This document shows, piece by piece, positions 23,779-34,690 of a stretch of 64,000 nucleotides of DNA. A program made the translations under genes and the position numbers. Within the stretch, counting starts at the first letter, position 1; each line of letters opens with the position of its first letter. A model generated the notes under the pieces. The model had not been told where the DNA came from and did no database searches. It worked only from the letters and a program-made list of their open reading frames with translations. Where the stretch lies: contig OY829328.1 of the NCBI GenBank assembly GCA_963691655.1, forward strand, positions 10,010,204 to 10,074,203, written 5' to 3'. Source of the DNA: Toxonevra muliebris. Lineage: Eukaryota; Arthropoda; Insecta; Diptera; Pallopteridae.

Positions 23779-25060
23779 ATTGCTGCAATTTTCTTGCAGA
23801 TGTAAACTACGCCTAAAAATGCCGAAATGCGAAAAAATAGACACTGATTCATGGCTTAACCGGAAAAGAAACGGAGACAAATATTTTTATTTACTCGGCG
23901 TACTTCACCGCAAAACAAAAAAAACAGATATTAACATATATACATTTTGTGTATATAGTTTATTTCACTTCGGGCATATATGGGTAAAAGGTCACAAATA
24001 ATAAAAATCCAAAAATTGTTACTGTTTGCATTAAGAAATTTGGAAATTTATTGATGATAGTATATCAAGCCAAATGGTTGTCTATATAAAACTAATAGAA
24101 ACGGGTTTTAAAATCAGTTAAGGTCTTTGCAATGTTAGCTTGTAGACAAAGATCGGACCAAACATAATGAAAAACTTATTATCTCGAGAAACTGAGCAGA
24201 TTTTGTGAAGTATTTTGCTGCATAAATAAATCATTTTGAAACTTTTAATATTTGGAACAAAAAATTTCCAGTAAAAAAAAAAACAAAAAAACGATTTTTA
24301 GGTCATGACAGCTATAACTGCAATTTTTTTCCGGAAACTTCTTAAAATAAACCAAGGTTAACTTTTAGAATTGATAGTAAACACATTTTTTATTGTACTT
24401 GAGGCATCCTAACGTGCATACGTTCCGTGTCTTGTATCCATATAAACGGCTACACCTTTGATTCTTAGGGGGGAAAACTATGACGAAAGTTTTTGTTTTT
24501 TGTTACTCTGTTATGCTTTCACGCTTTCAAAAGAATGTAGTATGTGAAATATTTATTATATGGATGGCAACAACATTGTGAAATAGTTTTTCTACTTTTT
24601 CGTCTCTTAAAATTAATAAAGAAAAGTTTTATTTGTTTTATTTAGTTATTGGATTAAAATGTTGGTATTGAGTAATTAAAGTTGGAAGAAAGAATTTAAA
24701 GTTACGTTAAAGAAGGTTTCGTTCCGTTGCTACAGTGAATATATATCGAAACTTTAAACTTATAAGTAGTTTTTATGATTAAACAGCATTTTGAAGAGAA
24801 TTAGGTTGTGATATAGTTTCGACTATGTTTAATAATAAGAAATGACAAAGTAGACACCCATAAGTTTTTAGAGAATGTTATCTGATAAACCAGTGCCTCA
24901 AATACCTTGAAAGCAAATTGCGATCCATAGAAAAAATATGTATTCTTAAAAAAAAAAAAATAGTTTTAATACTCTGAGCATATGAATTTTTCATTTGATA
25001 CACCCATTAGTGAATTTCAGTTTTGGAATTACTACGAATTCACTGGCTAAGTAGGCTTTA
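23779..25060. other. AT-rich non-coding DNA, no gene seen
   Basis: The plus frame at 23738-24001 begins inside the right arm of the TTAA-flanked element and runs into flanking sequence; it has no recognisable domain. The rest is AT-rich without evident structure. Confidence 0.5.
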
Positions 25061-25615
25061 GGCTCAGTCAGCGCTGTGTAAAAGTCAATCTAACTGACGA
25101 GTGAAAAGTAATGACTACAAAAATGTAGTCGTCAAACACAAACTAATGACTGATATTTATTAGTTATTTAGTCATTTCTCTTTGACCAAAAATTTTTGTT
25201 GTAACCAAGACAAAAATGATGTTTACAATTTGATTTTTTTTTCAATACGAAGGAAATACCAGGCAAATAGTTGATGACTTTTGACACCTGAGTAAGGAAT
25301 GCGAAATCCTGTTTTTATTTTTATATTCTCAGATATTTCCTATCGCAAAATTATCGAATTATGTATGGGTACAAAAGAATAAAATTGTATATTCGTGGTT
25401 TTGGCATATCGTCAGAATACTTAATAAGTTTCAGCTTAAAATTTTGAATAATACCGCCAATATGACTAAATCTAATGATTGAAAGACTAATGACTAATTC
25501 CTTTAGTGTTAATTATGAGTAAACTTTTAATCATGACTAAATTTAATTATGATTCGTTAGTCATGAATAAAATTGTAGTTAACTAGTTAGTTAATTGAAA
25601 AAATTAGCTTAGTAC
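25060..25615. repeat. TGACTAA-rich dispersed repeat, copy 1
   Basis: The string GAGTGAAAAGTAATGACTA followed by CAAACTAATGACTxATxTTTxTTAGT is shared with 61785-61865. In this copy a second half (25450-25600) carries many TGACTAA/TTAGTCAT words in both orientations, so the segment could fold extensively. It resembles a decayed foldback-type MITE. Termini and target duplication were not resolved. Confidence 0.6.
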
Positions 25616-28076
25616 GCCCTACTCTAGGGCTTATTAAAAAAGCATGCAAAAATAAATTTAAAATAAATAAACTCTTGAGGATAACTAGTCGTTAATTTTG
25701 AGCTTCTGCTCAGTTTTTCTCTATTGCATATAAGAGTCTAGCTATTGAGGCCCAATTTGCATATATCACATAAATGAAGCACCCATATAAAAATTTGCTT
25801 ATGTTAACTGTATTATACCTATACATTATGTAAAAGAAAGCTGCCTCTTTTACAATTTTTTTGGGGTAATAAATGAAGTTATTACTAGATATATGAAGTT
25901 ATTACTTCATATACATATAATCATATTGTTTAAACAGTACCGTGCCTTCTAGAAAAATGCTCCACATCATAAAGTAATTAGGATTAGTGGAACTTTAAAG
26001 ATATAAACTTTGATAGAAACAAATATTTATAGGCATTCGACAGTTTAAAAAAATTGAATCTGAGTTTTTATGAGGAAACAGAATCACTTTGCCACAACTT
26101 CTGGTACCTAGTGCTTATTTTGGAACACTCTTAGGTCTAAAATGCAGTAAAACCCTTTCGGAGTGCATTGACATGACATTGAAGTACTTCCCTTGCATAT
26201 AAACTAAGTCTTTGGCATCGTTTTGAAAGTTATCTGAATCAAAAATTCCATGTATTATCTATTCTTCAATATCATTCGGAGGCATGTTTTGAAAAAGCTC
26301 ACGTCTTTTTACCAATTTGAAAATTTATAGTTTATAGCTTCCGTTTTATAAATTTTTATGTATAAAAATGTAAAATTTGTTAGAAAAAAATTAGTAGAAA
26401 ATTAATTGGAATTAGATAACAAAATTTTCTTGATAAATCGATCTAAATAACAAACCATAATCACTGAATAATATATATCTGTATTTAGCTATCTACATAT
26501 GCAAATTTACATATACAACTAAGACAAATTAAAAATACAATTAATTTTAAACTTTCAATGATACGATCATTTAATTGAAAAAGGTCAAAGTTGGAATCAG
26601 AATAAAATACACATAGCGAAAAAAAAAACAATAAATAAATATTCCATAAAAACTTTTTTCTTGCTAAAATAATATTTTTAAATAAACCTTCGTTGTGACC
26701 CACACCCAAACACGCCGCCCCCATCCCTATCACTCACAGAAAAAGGCCAAATGTGCTGCAATTAAAATTCAATAAAATACACAATTTTGGCAGGCAACAA
26801 AATTCAAGTAAATAAAGCGCAAAAAATATCAAAGCTATGGGGTTGCCAAGTAAATAAAATAATATACATATATATACATACATATATACATATAAATAAA
26901 AATAAAGTTCAAATCTCTGAATTTGAGTATTGTCGTAGGTAAAATGCAAAAAAACAAAAAAAAAAAAAAAATAAGTAGCTTCTTTAATGTTTGCTGCGAT
27001 AACGGTGATTATTTTAAGGGTTTAAACACACAATATTGCTCCTTTGGGCCGAATTTCCAATTGAAATCGATAACAGACGGCAGCAATAAATTTGTCTTCT
27101 CTTTTCTTTCTTTTTGTCTTTTAGATAACATTAAAATTTTCAGCTTAAAATTTTACAACAAGCTTAATTTTTTTGAGTGTAATTCGCCCCCTAATAAGAA
27201 TTCATAGTGTGTCTGTGTGTCTGCAACCCTTAAAACATTTTATATAAATTGTTGCTTTCAATTGGAAAAACTTTATAATGCAAAAAAGCAGGAAAAAAAA
27301 CAAAAATATATAATGTTACAACATATTTTTATTTTTGAAAAAGTTACTTTCAAGGACATGAAGAATTAAATGGTTGGCAAACGCCAACCGGATGCCATAA
27401 AAAAGGTCCTTTTCTTTAGCTCAATATAAATACAACTGAATGTATGTAGGTGTGTATGTATGAAAGTGTGTATGTGTGTGTGTGCACAATGAAGTATTGT
27501 TGTATGAGAAAGAGAAAGGAAGTTGCTATTGCCGACATTATCATTTCCATTAAAGCTAATGACCGTAATAAATAATAATTTATTTTACCTGTGAGGCAAA
27601 AGCAACAAAAAGAAGTGTAACCAAAACAAAACCAAAATAAAAAAAAAAATAGAAAAGAATTTATTTTTAACATGAGCGTTATTAAAAACACAGTAGTAGT
27701 AGCAACAAAACGATATTATTACTTACATATAATATTAATTGTTTTTTTTTTTTGAGTTCTAGCCACGCTTATTTAAGTTGCATTTTTATAGCCGAGAGCT
27801 GAGCGCAAACACTAAAACAAAAACAAGTTCGAGAAACACAAAAAAGAAAAAAAAAAGAAACGTGTTGCTACCTCAAACACAGACACATTAAAACATATAT
27901 TCAAACACACTTCAATACAAAAATTAAACTAAAATGCTGTAAAGAGAAAGAGAGAGCAGTAGAGCAGAAAATTTTGAGGTAGGGTCTAAAAATTGGATGT
28001 ATGTATGTGTGTATCTGTGAATAGCAAACAATTTCGCGTTCACCATTATCAGAACGAAGAAAAAAGAGCGTGAATT

Positions 28077-28103
28077 TATTATTATTATTATTATTATTAT
28101 TAT
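28077..28103. repeat. (TTA)n microsatellite
   Basis: About nine uninterrupted TTA/ATT trinucleotides, read directly. Confidence 0.9.
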
Positions 28104-28270
28104 ATTTTGTTTTTTTTTGCTTGCAAGTTGATGATGGTTTGGAGTTTGCGATTTTTCGGCTCTTTAACTTATTACTTCCCTGCGTTCATTTAGATAAGCT
28201 AAAGGTTTCCTGTAATTTAGTTTAGGTTACGCAGATTTCAGTGGGCACGTTTCGGTATTTAGTGTTTTTT

Positions 28271-28276
28271 TTCTCC

Positions 28277-28308
<32 letters not shown>

Positions 28309-28309
28309 T
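28271..28309. repeat. (CT)n microsatellite
   Basis: Pyrimidine run dominated by CT dinucleotides, flanked by T-rich sequence. Confidence 0.85.
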
Positions 28310-29029
28310 TGCTAATATCATTTCATTTGTAAGGTAATTATATTTGCACTTTAATGTATTTTATTAAAATTATGTCGTTAACATAGGAGAAGGAGGCGGA
28401 GGAACTACCGTTTGGCAGTGGTAACATTTGTGGCATAGGAAGCTATTTTGGCTTTCAAGCTGCATTTGGTTGCTTTTGTTTGTGGTTTCATTATTTTTGC
28501 TCTTTCTCTCTCACTCTCTTACTAATAATGCTAATAATACCTAATGAATACTCTTCTTCATTAATAGCCTTTTGTATTAAGATTATAATTTATCGATTAA
28601 TTTAACGGATATTAAATTGATGCCATACACTTAACTTTGCTTAATTATTATGTAATGTTAAAGTTATGCTACTTGGTATTTAGTAGTAGGCAAGTAGACA
28701 CAAGAGATTAAAATTAAAATAAGTAAGCGATAGATTAAATTAAAGTAAATGTATAGGTTGGTAGGTAATTAAAAAGTTAACAGAAAGTTTCTTTATTTTT
28801 AAAAATCAAATTCTAAGCTTGAAGGATTATCGTAAATTTAAGCAATGTCTCTTATGCATTCAACGGTACTTGGGTCGCTTTTGCAGATGAAAAATGATAT
28901 TTAAGCATCTGAATTAAAAAAGAAACTAAGGCTTTCTAATTCAATATAAATAATCTGAACAAACTGCTAAACAAGTTTGGTCGACTTTTGCTTTCCCCCT
29001 GGACGAGAGATCATTCGTGCGCCCAGACG

Positions 29030-29702
29030 TACGAATTTGACGGTTCTAATTTGAATGGCGGAGTTCATGCTGGAGTGTTTTTCTTAGACAATTTTTACTC
29101 TAAAAGGTTTGTCATTGCCAACCAAAAGGTGGTTTAGTGAAAAGTCCGACGAGTTTGATTTGAACTTAATTTGGGTGCCGGGCACAGAGGAAACTGCGAA
29201 TAAGTTAGTAGGAAAGGGCATATTAGATGTTGGGAGTTCTTATGACCACGTCCAAGCTACTGTTTACTTCTGATAAAATAAAACAAACGAAAGAAAGGTA
29301 AAATTTGGAAACCACTTGCTAAATATCTAGATAGTTGACCAACGTAAAACGCAATAAAGTATGCACTTTGTAAGTACACTGACTTGGGTGATTTCAAGAT
29401 ACCAAAAAAGACTGAGTTTGAAAGTTCAGAAATCACTGAGTTGTGGTAACGAAGAAGAAAAGTAAACTCTAAATTACTTTCCATGCAATTATCCAGCTCT
29501 GATTCACATACGAAAGAAGCATCTAGGGAGCCGTGACTTCGATGTTCTGAAAAATTTGGTTGATATTTATATTAGGCGTTTACTAAAATCACTTCATGGA
29601 TAGCATGAAGTAGAGAGATTGGTATTCCAATGGGCCTTTTTAGCCTAAGTGTGGAGTCATCCGCAGGCATCGATTTAAACCTAACCAAACTTAACCTAAA
29701 CA
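29030..29702 (+). mobile_element. Decayed non-LTR retrotransposon 3' end with RNase H remnants
   Basis: The plus strand reads FDGSNLNGGVHAGVFFLDNF at about 29035. This is the start of an RNase H domain, with the DGS motif that includes the first catalytic Asp. A deletion follows, and then DLNLIWVPG at about 29157, a later part of the same domain. Near 29530 LGSRDFDVLKNLVDIYIRRL matches the last region of this class of ORF2 proteins. The element ends with GGGCCTTTTTAGCCTAAGTG and an ACCTAACC-type tail at about 29677-29702. Frameshifts, stops and internal deletions are extensive. The minus frame at 29257-29484 is antisense noise. Confidence 0.75.
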
Positions 29703-31467
29703 AAGAAAGGTACCATAGATCTCCTCTGACTTCTACGATTCTCAAAAAATAATAATTTCTGTGTAAATAAAAATAATAAAACCAAAGTAATGTAACTCCG
29801 AATGCAGTGTAACTATCCTACGGAAAAGTTAATTGGCTTACGGAGTTACGATTAAGTTACTAGAACTTAAATATAAGTACCGGTAGCTGACATTACACTT
29901 TCAACACGACGTTGTCATTAGAAGGGGTAAAAAAAAACTTATGAGACTGACAAAAAATCCAAGAATAAAAAAAAAAAAAACTAATTGTTCCTTTCTATAT
30001 CATTTTTGAACCATTTCGGTGATCGGTTGCTTTTCGTCAGTCATGAGTCTTATTACTTTGCGGATATTTACTCTGTTTTTCCGCAGAGTAACACTTTGTC
30101 CCTACTACAAACATATCCCATGCATATACTTATAAAGCCTTGAGAATATTTTCAACGATCTGATTTATTGACGCACAACAAATATAAAAATTATATAGGT
30201 ATGCATTTTACCTACATAGTTTTCGCTAGTGCATTTTACTAGCGAAGAACTTAAATTTTACAACATGTTTTTTATTTTGTGCAATTCAGTCCAAGAGAAC
30301 ATTTCATCTCGTTTGTTTTGTATGACTTCGTGGCATGTTTTACTATACAACAACAACATAGCTATGTATATGTATTGTGATATAATATAAAAAAAACTGC
30401 ATATATTATAAAAATGGAAATAAAAAATTTAAAGAAAAAGTATTATACACATGGCAGATGACACACAATATCGCATTACATTCCATACCCGTCGTTCGTT
30501 GTACGTAATAATATGCTTGAATTTTAAAGGTTTGAGCTAGTAAGCTCTACAATAAATATGTCACTGTAGCCACAAACATTTTATGCAAACTCATAAAAAA
30601 TTTATGCAACAACTGTTTGTATGTAGTACAGTGAATTGTGTGCATTTGCATTGCAGCACATGCAGTAGTATAGCAAATATTTCAAATATAGCGTACAAAA
30701 ATTAATTTTGCCATTAATTTTGAACGTGGTCAAAGTTGTTGTGATATTTTGTTGTTGTTGTACCAATATTTTACAAATTTTGATTGCTTAGCAATTAGAA
30801 TTTTCGTTTCCTCCCTCCTGTACCAAAAACAAACGAAAAAAAAAAAATATAAAGACACAACAATGTTTGACCAATGTTTCAAAAATTATAATTGCATCAT
30901 AATGCATACTTTAAGGGGCTGAAGCCGATGGAATTTTTGTATGAGGAAAATGCAAATAATTTTAGTAACTCAGCAATTAATGATTTAGAATGATAGTTTA
31001 ACTAAAATGTGCATATTTGGTATTCATGTATATGCTTTCAACACTGCTCAGATTATATATAATTTATAGTTAATATAAAAAGTTTATAATTTAATATATT
31101 TCTAGAAGTATTTTTCTACCTAAGTATATACATATATTTTAGTAAGCTTAAAATAACAAAATTAAAAAATTTTACTCACAGACTCAGAATTATAGTTAAT
31201 ATATATCAACTGAAGTGAATACCGAAAACTTCTGGCATCATTGCAATTAAACCACTTTCAAAATTACCACTGCTGAAATTTGTGTATGAATGTGTGTGAA
31301 CCAAAAACAAAAATTGGTAATGTATTTTTACGATGAGAAAACCGAAAACCACAAAATTGTGTGCACATACATACAACACACACATTTTTATGATCGAGTA
31401 TTGCTAACAAAAATCTGTAAAACCAATAAACTCAGATCAATGTACAAACAATATGAAAAACACAATA
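29703..31467. other. AT-rich non-coding DNA with one short hairpin, no gene seen
   Basis: At 30222-30246 a 9-bp perfect inverted repeat (TTCGCTAGT / ACTAGCGAA, 7-nt loop) is present. Otherwise the sequence is AT-rich with poly-A tracts and no recognisable coding or repeat structure. Confidence 0.5.
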
Positions 31468-31473
31468 TGTAGA

Positions 31474-32317
31474 TTAGAGCAGTTCAAAATCGTATGGAAA
31501 AATAAAATATGCGTCCAACTCAAAAAATCCGGCAGATTAGTTGAACCATCCCCTAAGTATAGTGGATGCTATATGCTGTCGTACTTCGAAAATTTGCATT
31601 TTTTCGACTGTTTTGGATGATTTTGAGTTATATTTTCTATAGCGGCTGATAAATTTTGTAGGCCATCGGGAATTTAAAACCTTGACTAGGAGCTCCACCC
31701 AAAAATATTGTTGTTAAGCTTAATAATTCTGCTTAGTAAATTGCAATGGCTCTCTCTGTCGAGTAATATTTATATTCTAAATGTTGTTATTAAAAATAAA
31801 AACATTAAAATTTAGTGTTTTTTCTAATTAAAAATTTCTCTGCCCCGTTTCGTTCAACCCAAAAACTTTTTGCATATCATTTTATATATAAAAAAAGACG
31901 CTTAATCGAATGAACATAATTCCAATATTGGGAGAAAAAAGGACATGGTTTCAAGAGCTCAAAGTTGATATATATATGAATTTCATAAATATTCAAATAT
32001 TTACCATCATAACGGTACTACATTTCAGAGAAAATTTCAGATTTATTTTTTTAACACCTACTACAGCATCTACTATGTCCATCAAAAATGACAAACCTTA
32101 ATAAAGTCTACCTGGGGTATTTATTCAGCCGCTATAGAAAATATAACTCAAAATCATCCAAAATAGTCGAAAAATGCACATTTTCGAAGTGTGACAGCAT
32201 GTATAGCATCCACTGATTTCGATGAAATTTTAGTGAATGACTACTTAGGGGATGGTTCAACATAATCTGCCGGATTTTTTTAATTCAGAAGAAGTTGTGC
32301 ATTTTGAACTGCTCTAA
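31474..32317. mobile_element. Long-armed foldback/MITE with TGTAGA duplication, 844 bp
   Basis: The element starts TTAGAGCAGTTCAAAAT and ends ATTTTGAACTGCTCTAA. It is flanked by TGTAGA on both sides (31468-31473 and 32318-32323). The inverted arms extend about 180 bp (31474-31660 and 32120-32317), sharing AATCCGGCAGATTA, GAACCATCCCCTAAGTA, GTGGATGCTATA, CTTCGAAAAT and the long TTTTGGATGATTTTGAGTTA...TATAGCGGCTGA block. The right arm has a short insertion relative to the left. The interior has no transposase-like frame; the plus frame at 31910-32101 is AT-rich and unrecognised. The superfamily is not clear from the ends. Confidence 0.85.
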
Positions 32318-32429
32318 TGTAGATATATGTATATGCACATATATGTACATAAACCTTTTGGTTTTTATGCTGAAAAACATGCTTTAAATTAGTAGTTTTT
32401 AACCTTTTTTACGTTTGAAAAATTATATC

Positions 32430-32764
32430 TAATGAACTCAAGTCTGATGGAGCCGAGTCAGATGAATTCAAAATAAATGAATTTAAGGCAGATAGAAACA
32501 ATCCACATGGTTGCATTAATTCAATTAATATGAAACCAAATCTGATAAGAGCTTGTCCGATAAGGGCAAAATAATTCAGGTGGAGTGCTTAAACTTAATT
32601 ATTCTGTTGAATTCACATCAGATGATGTCAGGCCAAATCAAGTTATTTCTGATAAAGTTAAGCAGGAACCATGATAAATTCAAATTAGGTGAGATCAATT
32701 CAAATGAACTCAAGTCAGCTAAATTGAAGTAGTATGAAGTTAAATCGACTGAAATCAAACGCTT
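32430..32764. repeat. Degenerate TCAAGTCAGATAAATT-type repeat field, left part
   Basis: Short words such as AAGTCAGATGAATTCAA, TCAAATCAAG and GATAAATTCAA recur with much variation and no fixed period. The same texture resumes at 34090-34690, so the intervening block looks like an insertion into one repeat field. Confidence 0.6.
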
Positions 32765-32960
32765 GTAACGGAACGTTTTTTCTTGGCCGGGTAGAACTCA
32801 GCGGGCTCCAGAGGTTCCTTTTGATACAACTGTTTATATTTTGCAGGAGACCCTAGTTTCGTTTAAACACAAAGACACCATTTATTTCTTCACAATTCAT
32901 TTAATATTCAGGTGTAAAATGTAAAATCACAAATTTGTTTAAATCTAACACTTATTCATG

Positions 32961-33235
32961 GAAATACAATGCGTGGATAATCCAGAGGGCACGCTAGTAT
33001 AGCGCAGTTGCTATGTTGGAGAAATACAATGCGTGGATAACCAAGAGGGCGCGTTAGTGAAGCGCCGCTGCTGTGCCGCAGAAATAAAATGCTTAGACAA
33101 CCAAGAGGATGTGCTAGTATAGCGTCGTTGGTGTGCTGGAGAAATATACAATGGTGAGAAATATACAATGCGTGGATAACCAAGAGAGCGCGCTAGTGTA
33201 GCCCCGCTGCTGTGCCGGAGGAATTCAATGCGTGT
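32961..33235. repeat. 60-bp tandem array, about 4.6 units
   Basis: GAAATACAATGCGTGGATAA starts units at 32961 and 33021, with a variant at 33081. Near 33141 a short internal duplication (GAAATATACAATG twice) interrupts the phase. The unit continues CCAAGAGGGCGCGCTAGT and GTAGCGCCGCTGCTGTGCCG. Units differ by a few substitutions. Confidence 0.9.
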
Positions 33236-33297
33236 GTGTGCTTCGCTACCTTCGGTGTACCCGATGATTCGGGTTCGGTTCGTTGTCTCCCTCCTAG

Positions 33298-33546
33298 GGA
33301 CCTGGTGTTTTATTGCTTACAAGACCAAGTCGGCTCACAACTATGAAGGTTGATCAAAACACGTCAATCATAGTGGTAAGACCTGGCGTTTTCTTTCCCA
33401 CGGAACCAAGTTGGCTCACAACTATGAAGGTCGATCAAAACACATCAATAGAAGTAAGACCTGGCGTTTACTACCCGGTGGACCAGGTCGGCTCGCACAT
33501 GAAGGTCGATTAAAACACGTCAATCATGTACGAGACCTGGAGTTTC
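33298..33546. repeat. 77-81-bp tandem array, about 3 units
   Basis: Units start ACCAAGTCGGCTCACAACTA at 33324, with variants at 33405 and 33482, and continue ATGAAGGTCGATCAAAACAC and then AAGACCTGGCGTTT. A partial unit (GACCTGGTGTTT) leads the array at about 33299. Confidence 0.9.
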
Positions 33547-34089
33547 CTGACAAATTCGTATCTAGGTCACTAGGGATGTTCGTCAAGGTAGGGGGATTCG
33601 CCCTACTGGGTTCTTCTCGTTCTTTAGTCGTTGGTACACCAAATCACTCACCTGCAGGCATTTGTTCTTTCTCCGCTGTTGGCACCCGGAATTCTTTCCT
33701 TGTCGGCTGCTATCCACTCAATGACTGTACTGCTGTTGTGCACGCTCTTGTATAGCCAGTTGTTTTTCTTCTTTGTATTACTGGAAAATGATGTGTTATT
33801 CTGTATCTTTTCTGTGATTGGCTGTTCGCGATCGTATGATGTTTTTGAATTTGAATTCTGATCGCAGCCTGCTGTGATGGTGCCGATAACTTTGTGTGCA
33901 TGACCTTGATGTCTTATTCTATGCATAGTTTCCCTTGTCTGTATTTTTGTCATGCTGGTTAATTTTGTTTGCATGTTTTTCGTTCCAGTGCCGGTGTACA
34001 GTGGCGGTGTTTGTGGACAGTGGTGGTGTTGGTATTAGTACATAGGGCACAGCCGGGTATTGTGCGGCCTAAATTTGACTGTCGAATTT

Positions 34090-34690
34090 GTCGAATTTTA
34101 AAAATCTAAGAATTCTAATCAAGTAAAAGCAAGCGAAGTGAAATCAATCCAGATAAAATCCAGTTTGATTAAATCAAGTTTCAAAAGGTCAAGTCTTTAA
34201 AGACAATTTGTTGATGGTTCCAAGTATGATAAATTTAAGACATATTAAATTAAGTCTCAAGAGTTCAGCCAAATGATTCAGAATGAAGGTTAATCTAAGT
34301 CAAACAAATTCAAGTCTTATAAAGATGAAATCAAGTCAGCTGACTTTCAATGCAATCAAATCAAGATTAATTGTCAACTCAATTCAAATTAAGTTTTTAT
34401 AGTAGATTTTGCTTATAAATTCAAATCAGAAGAAGTAAAGTTAGATAAAAGTCTGATCTAATCAAGTGAGATGGATTCAGACGAGCTAAAGTCAAGAAAA
34501 AATCACTGCAAATCCAGTGAGAAAAAATCAAATCAAATTAAATCTAGTCTATTGAACTCAAGTTTGAAGTCAGTCAGTCAAGCCCGACCATATCAAATAT
34601 TAAGAATTTATATGTGACAAATTAATATTAGATCAAATCGATTCAGATAAATTGAATGAATGAATCAAGCCAAGTCATATCATCTTCAGC
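34090..34690. repeat. Degenerate TCAAGTCAGATAAATT-type repeat field, right part
   Basis: Continuation of the field at 32430-32764, with words such as AAATCAAGT, AGTCAGATAAA and TCAAATTAAG. No constant unit length was visible. It holds no gene. Confidence 0.6.

Larger units (their letters stand above)
25616..29025. other. AT-rich non-coding DNA with microsatellites, no gene seen
   Basis: Contains TATACATA alternation at 26862-26895, a GT/TATG-rich run at 27438-27485, (TTA)n at 28077-28103 and (CT)n at 28271-28309. A short palindromic stretch ATGAAGTTATTACTTCAT lies near 25894. The frames are low-complexity and unsupported. Confidence 0.55.
32765..34085. mobile_element. GC-richer inserted block with two tandem arrays, possible LTR-type element
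   Basis: Base composition changes sharply at both edges relative to the TCAA-rich field. The left edge, TGTAACGGAACG, resembles the TGTAA(C/G)G-type LTR ends seen at 47729-48556. The block carries a 60-bp array (32961-33235) and a 77-81-bp array (33298-33546), then about 540 bp of mixed sequence. I could not find a matching right terminus or target duplication. It may be a truncated or solo LTR, or another non-autonomous element. The many frames here are open because the 60-bp unit is divisible by three; none looks like a real protein. Confidence 0.45.

Noticed and set aside
23738..24001. 87-codon plus-strand frame
   Set aside because: It starts inside the right arm of the TTAA-flanked element and runs into flank; no protein similarity recognised.
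32956..33974. Several overlapping frames on both strands, some with 20-residue repeats
   Set aside because: The 60-bp tandem unit is divisible by three, so frames stay open by repetition; no start context or domain.
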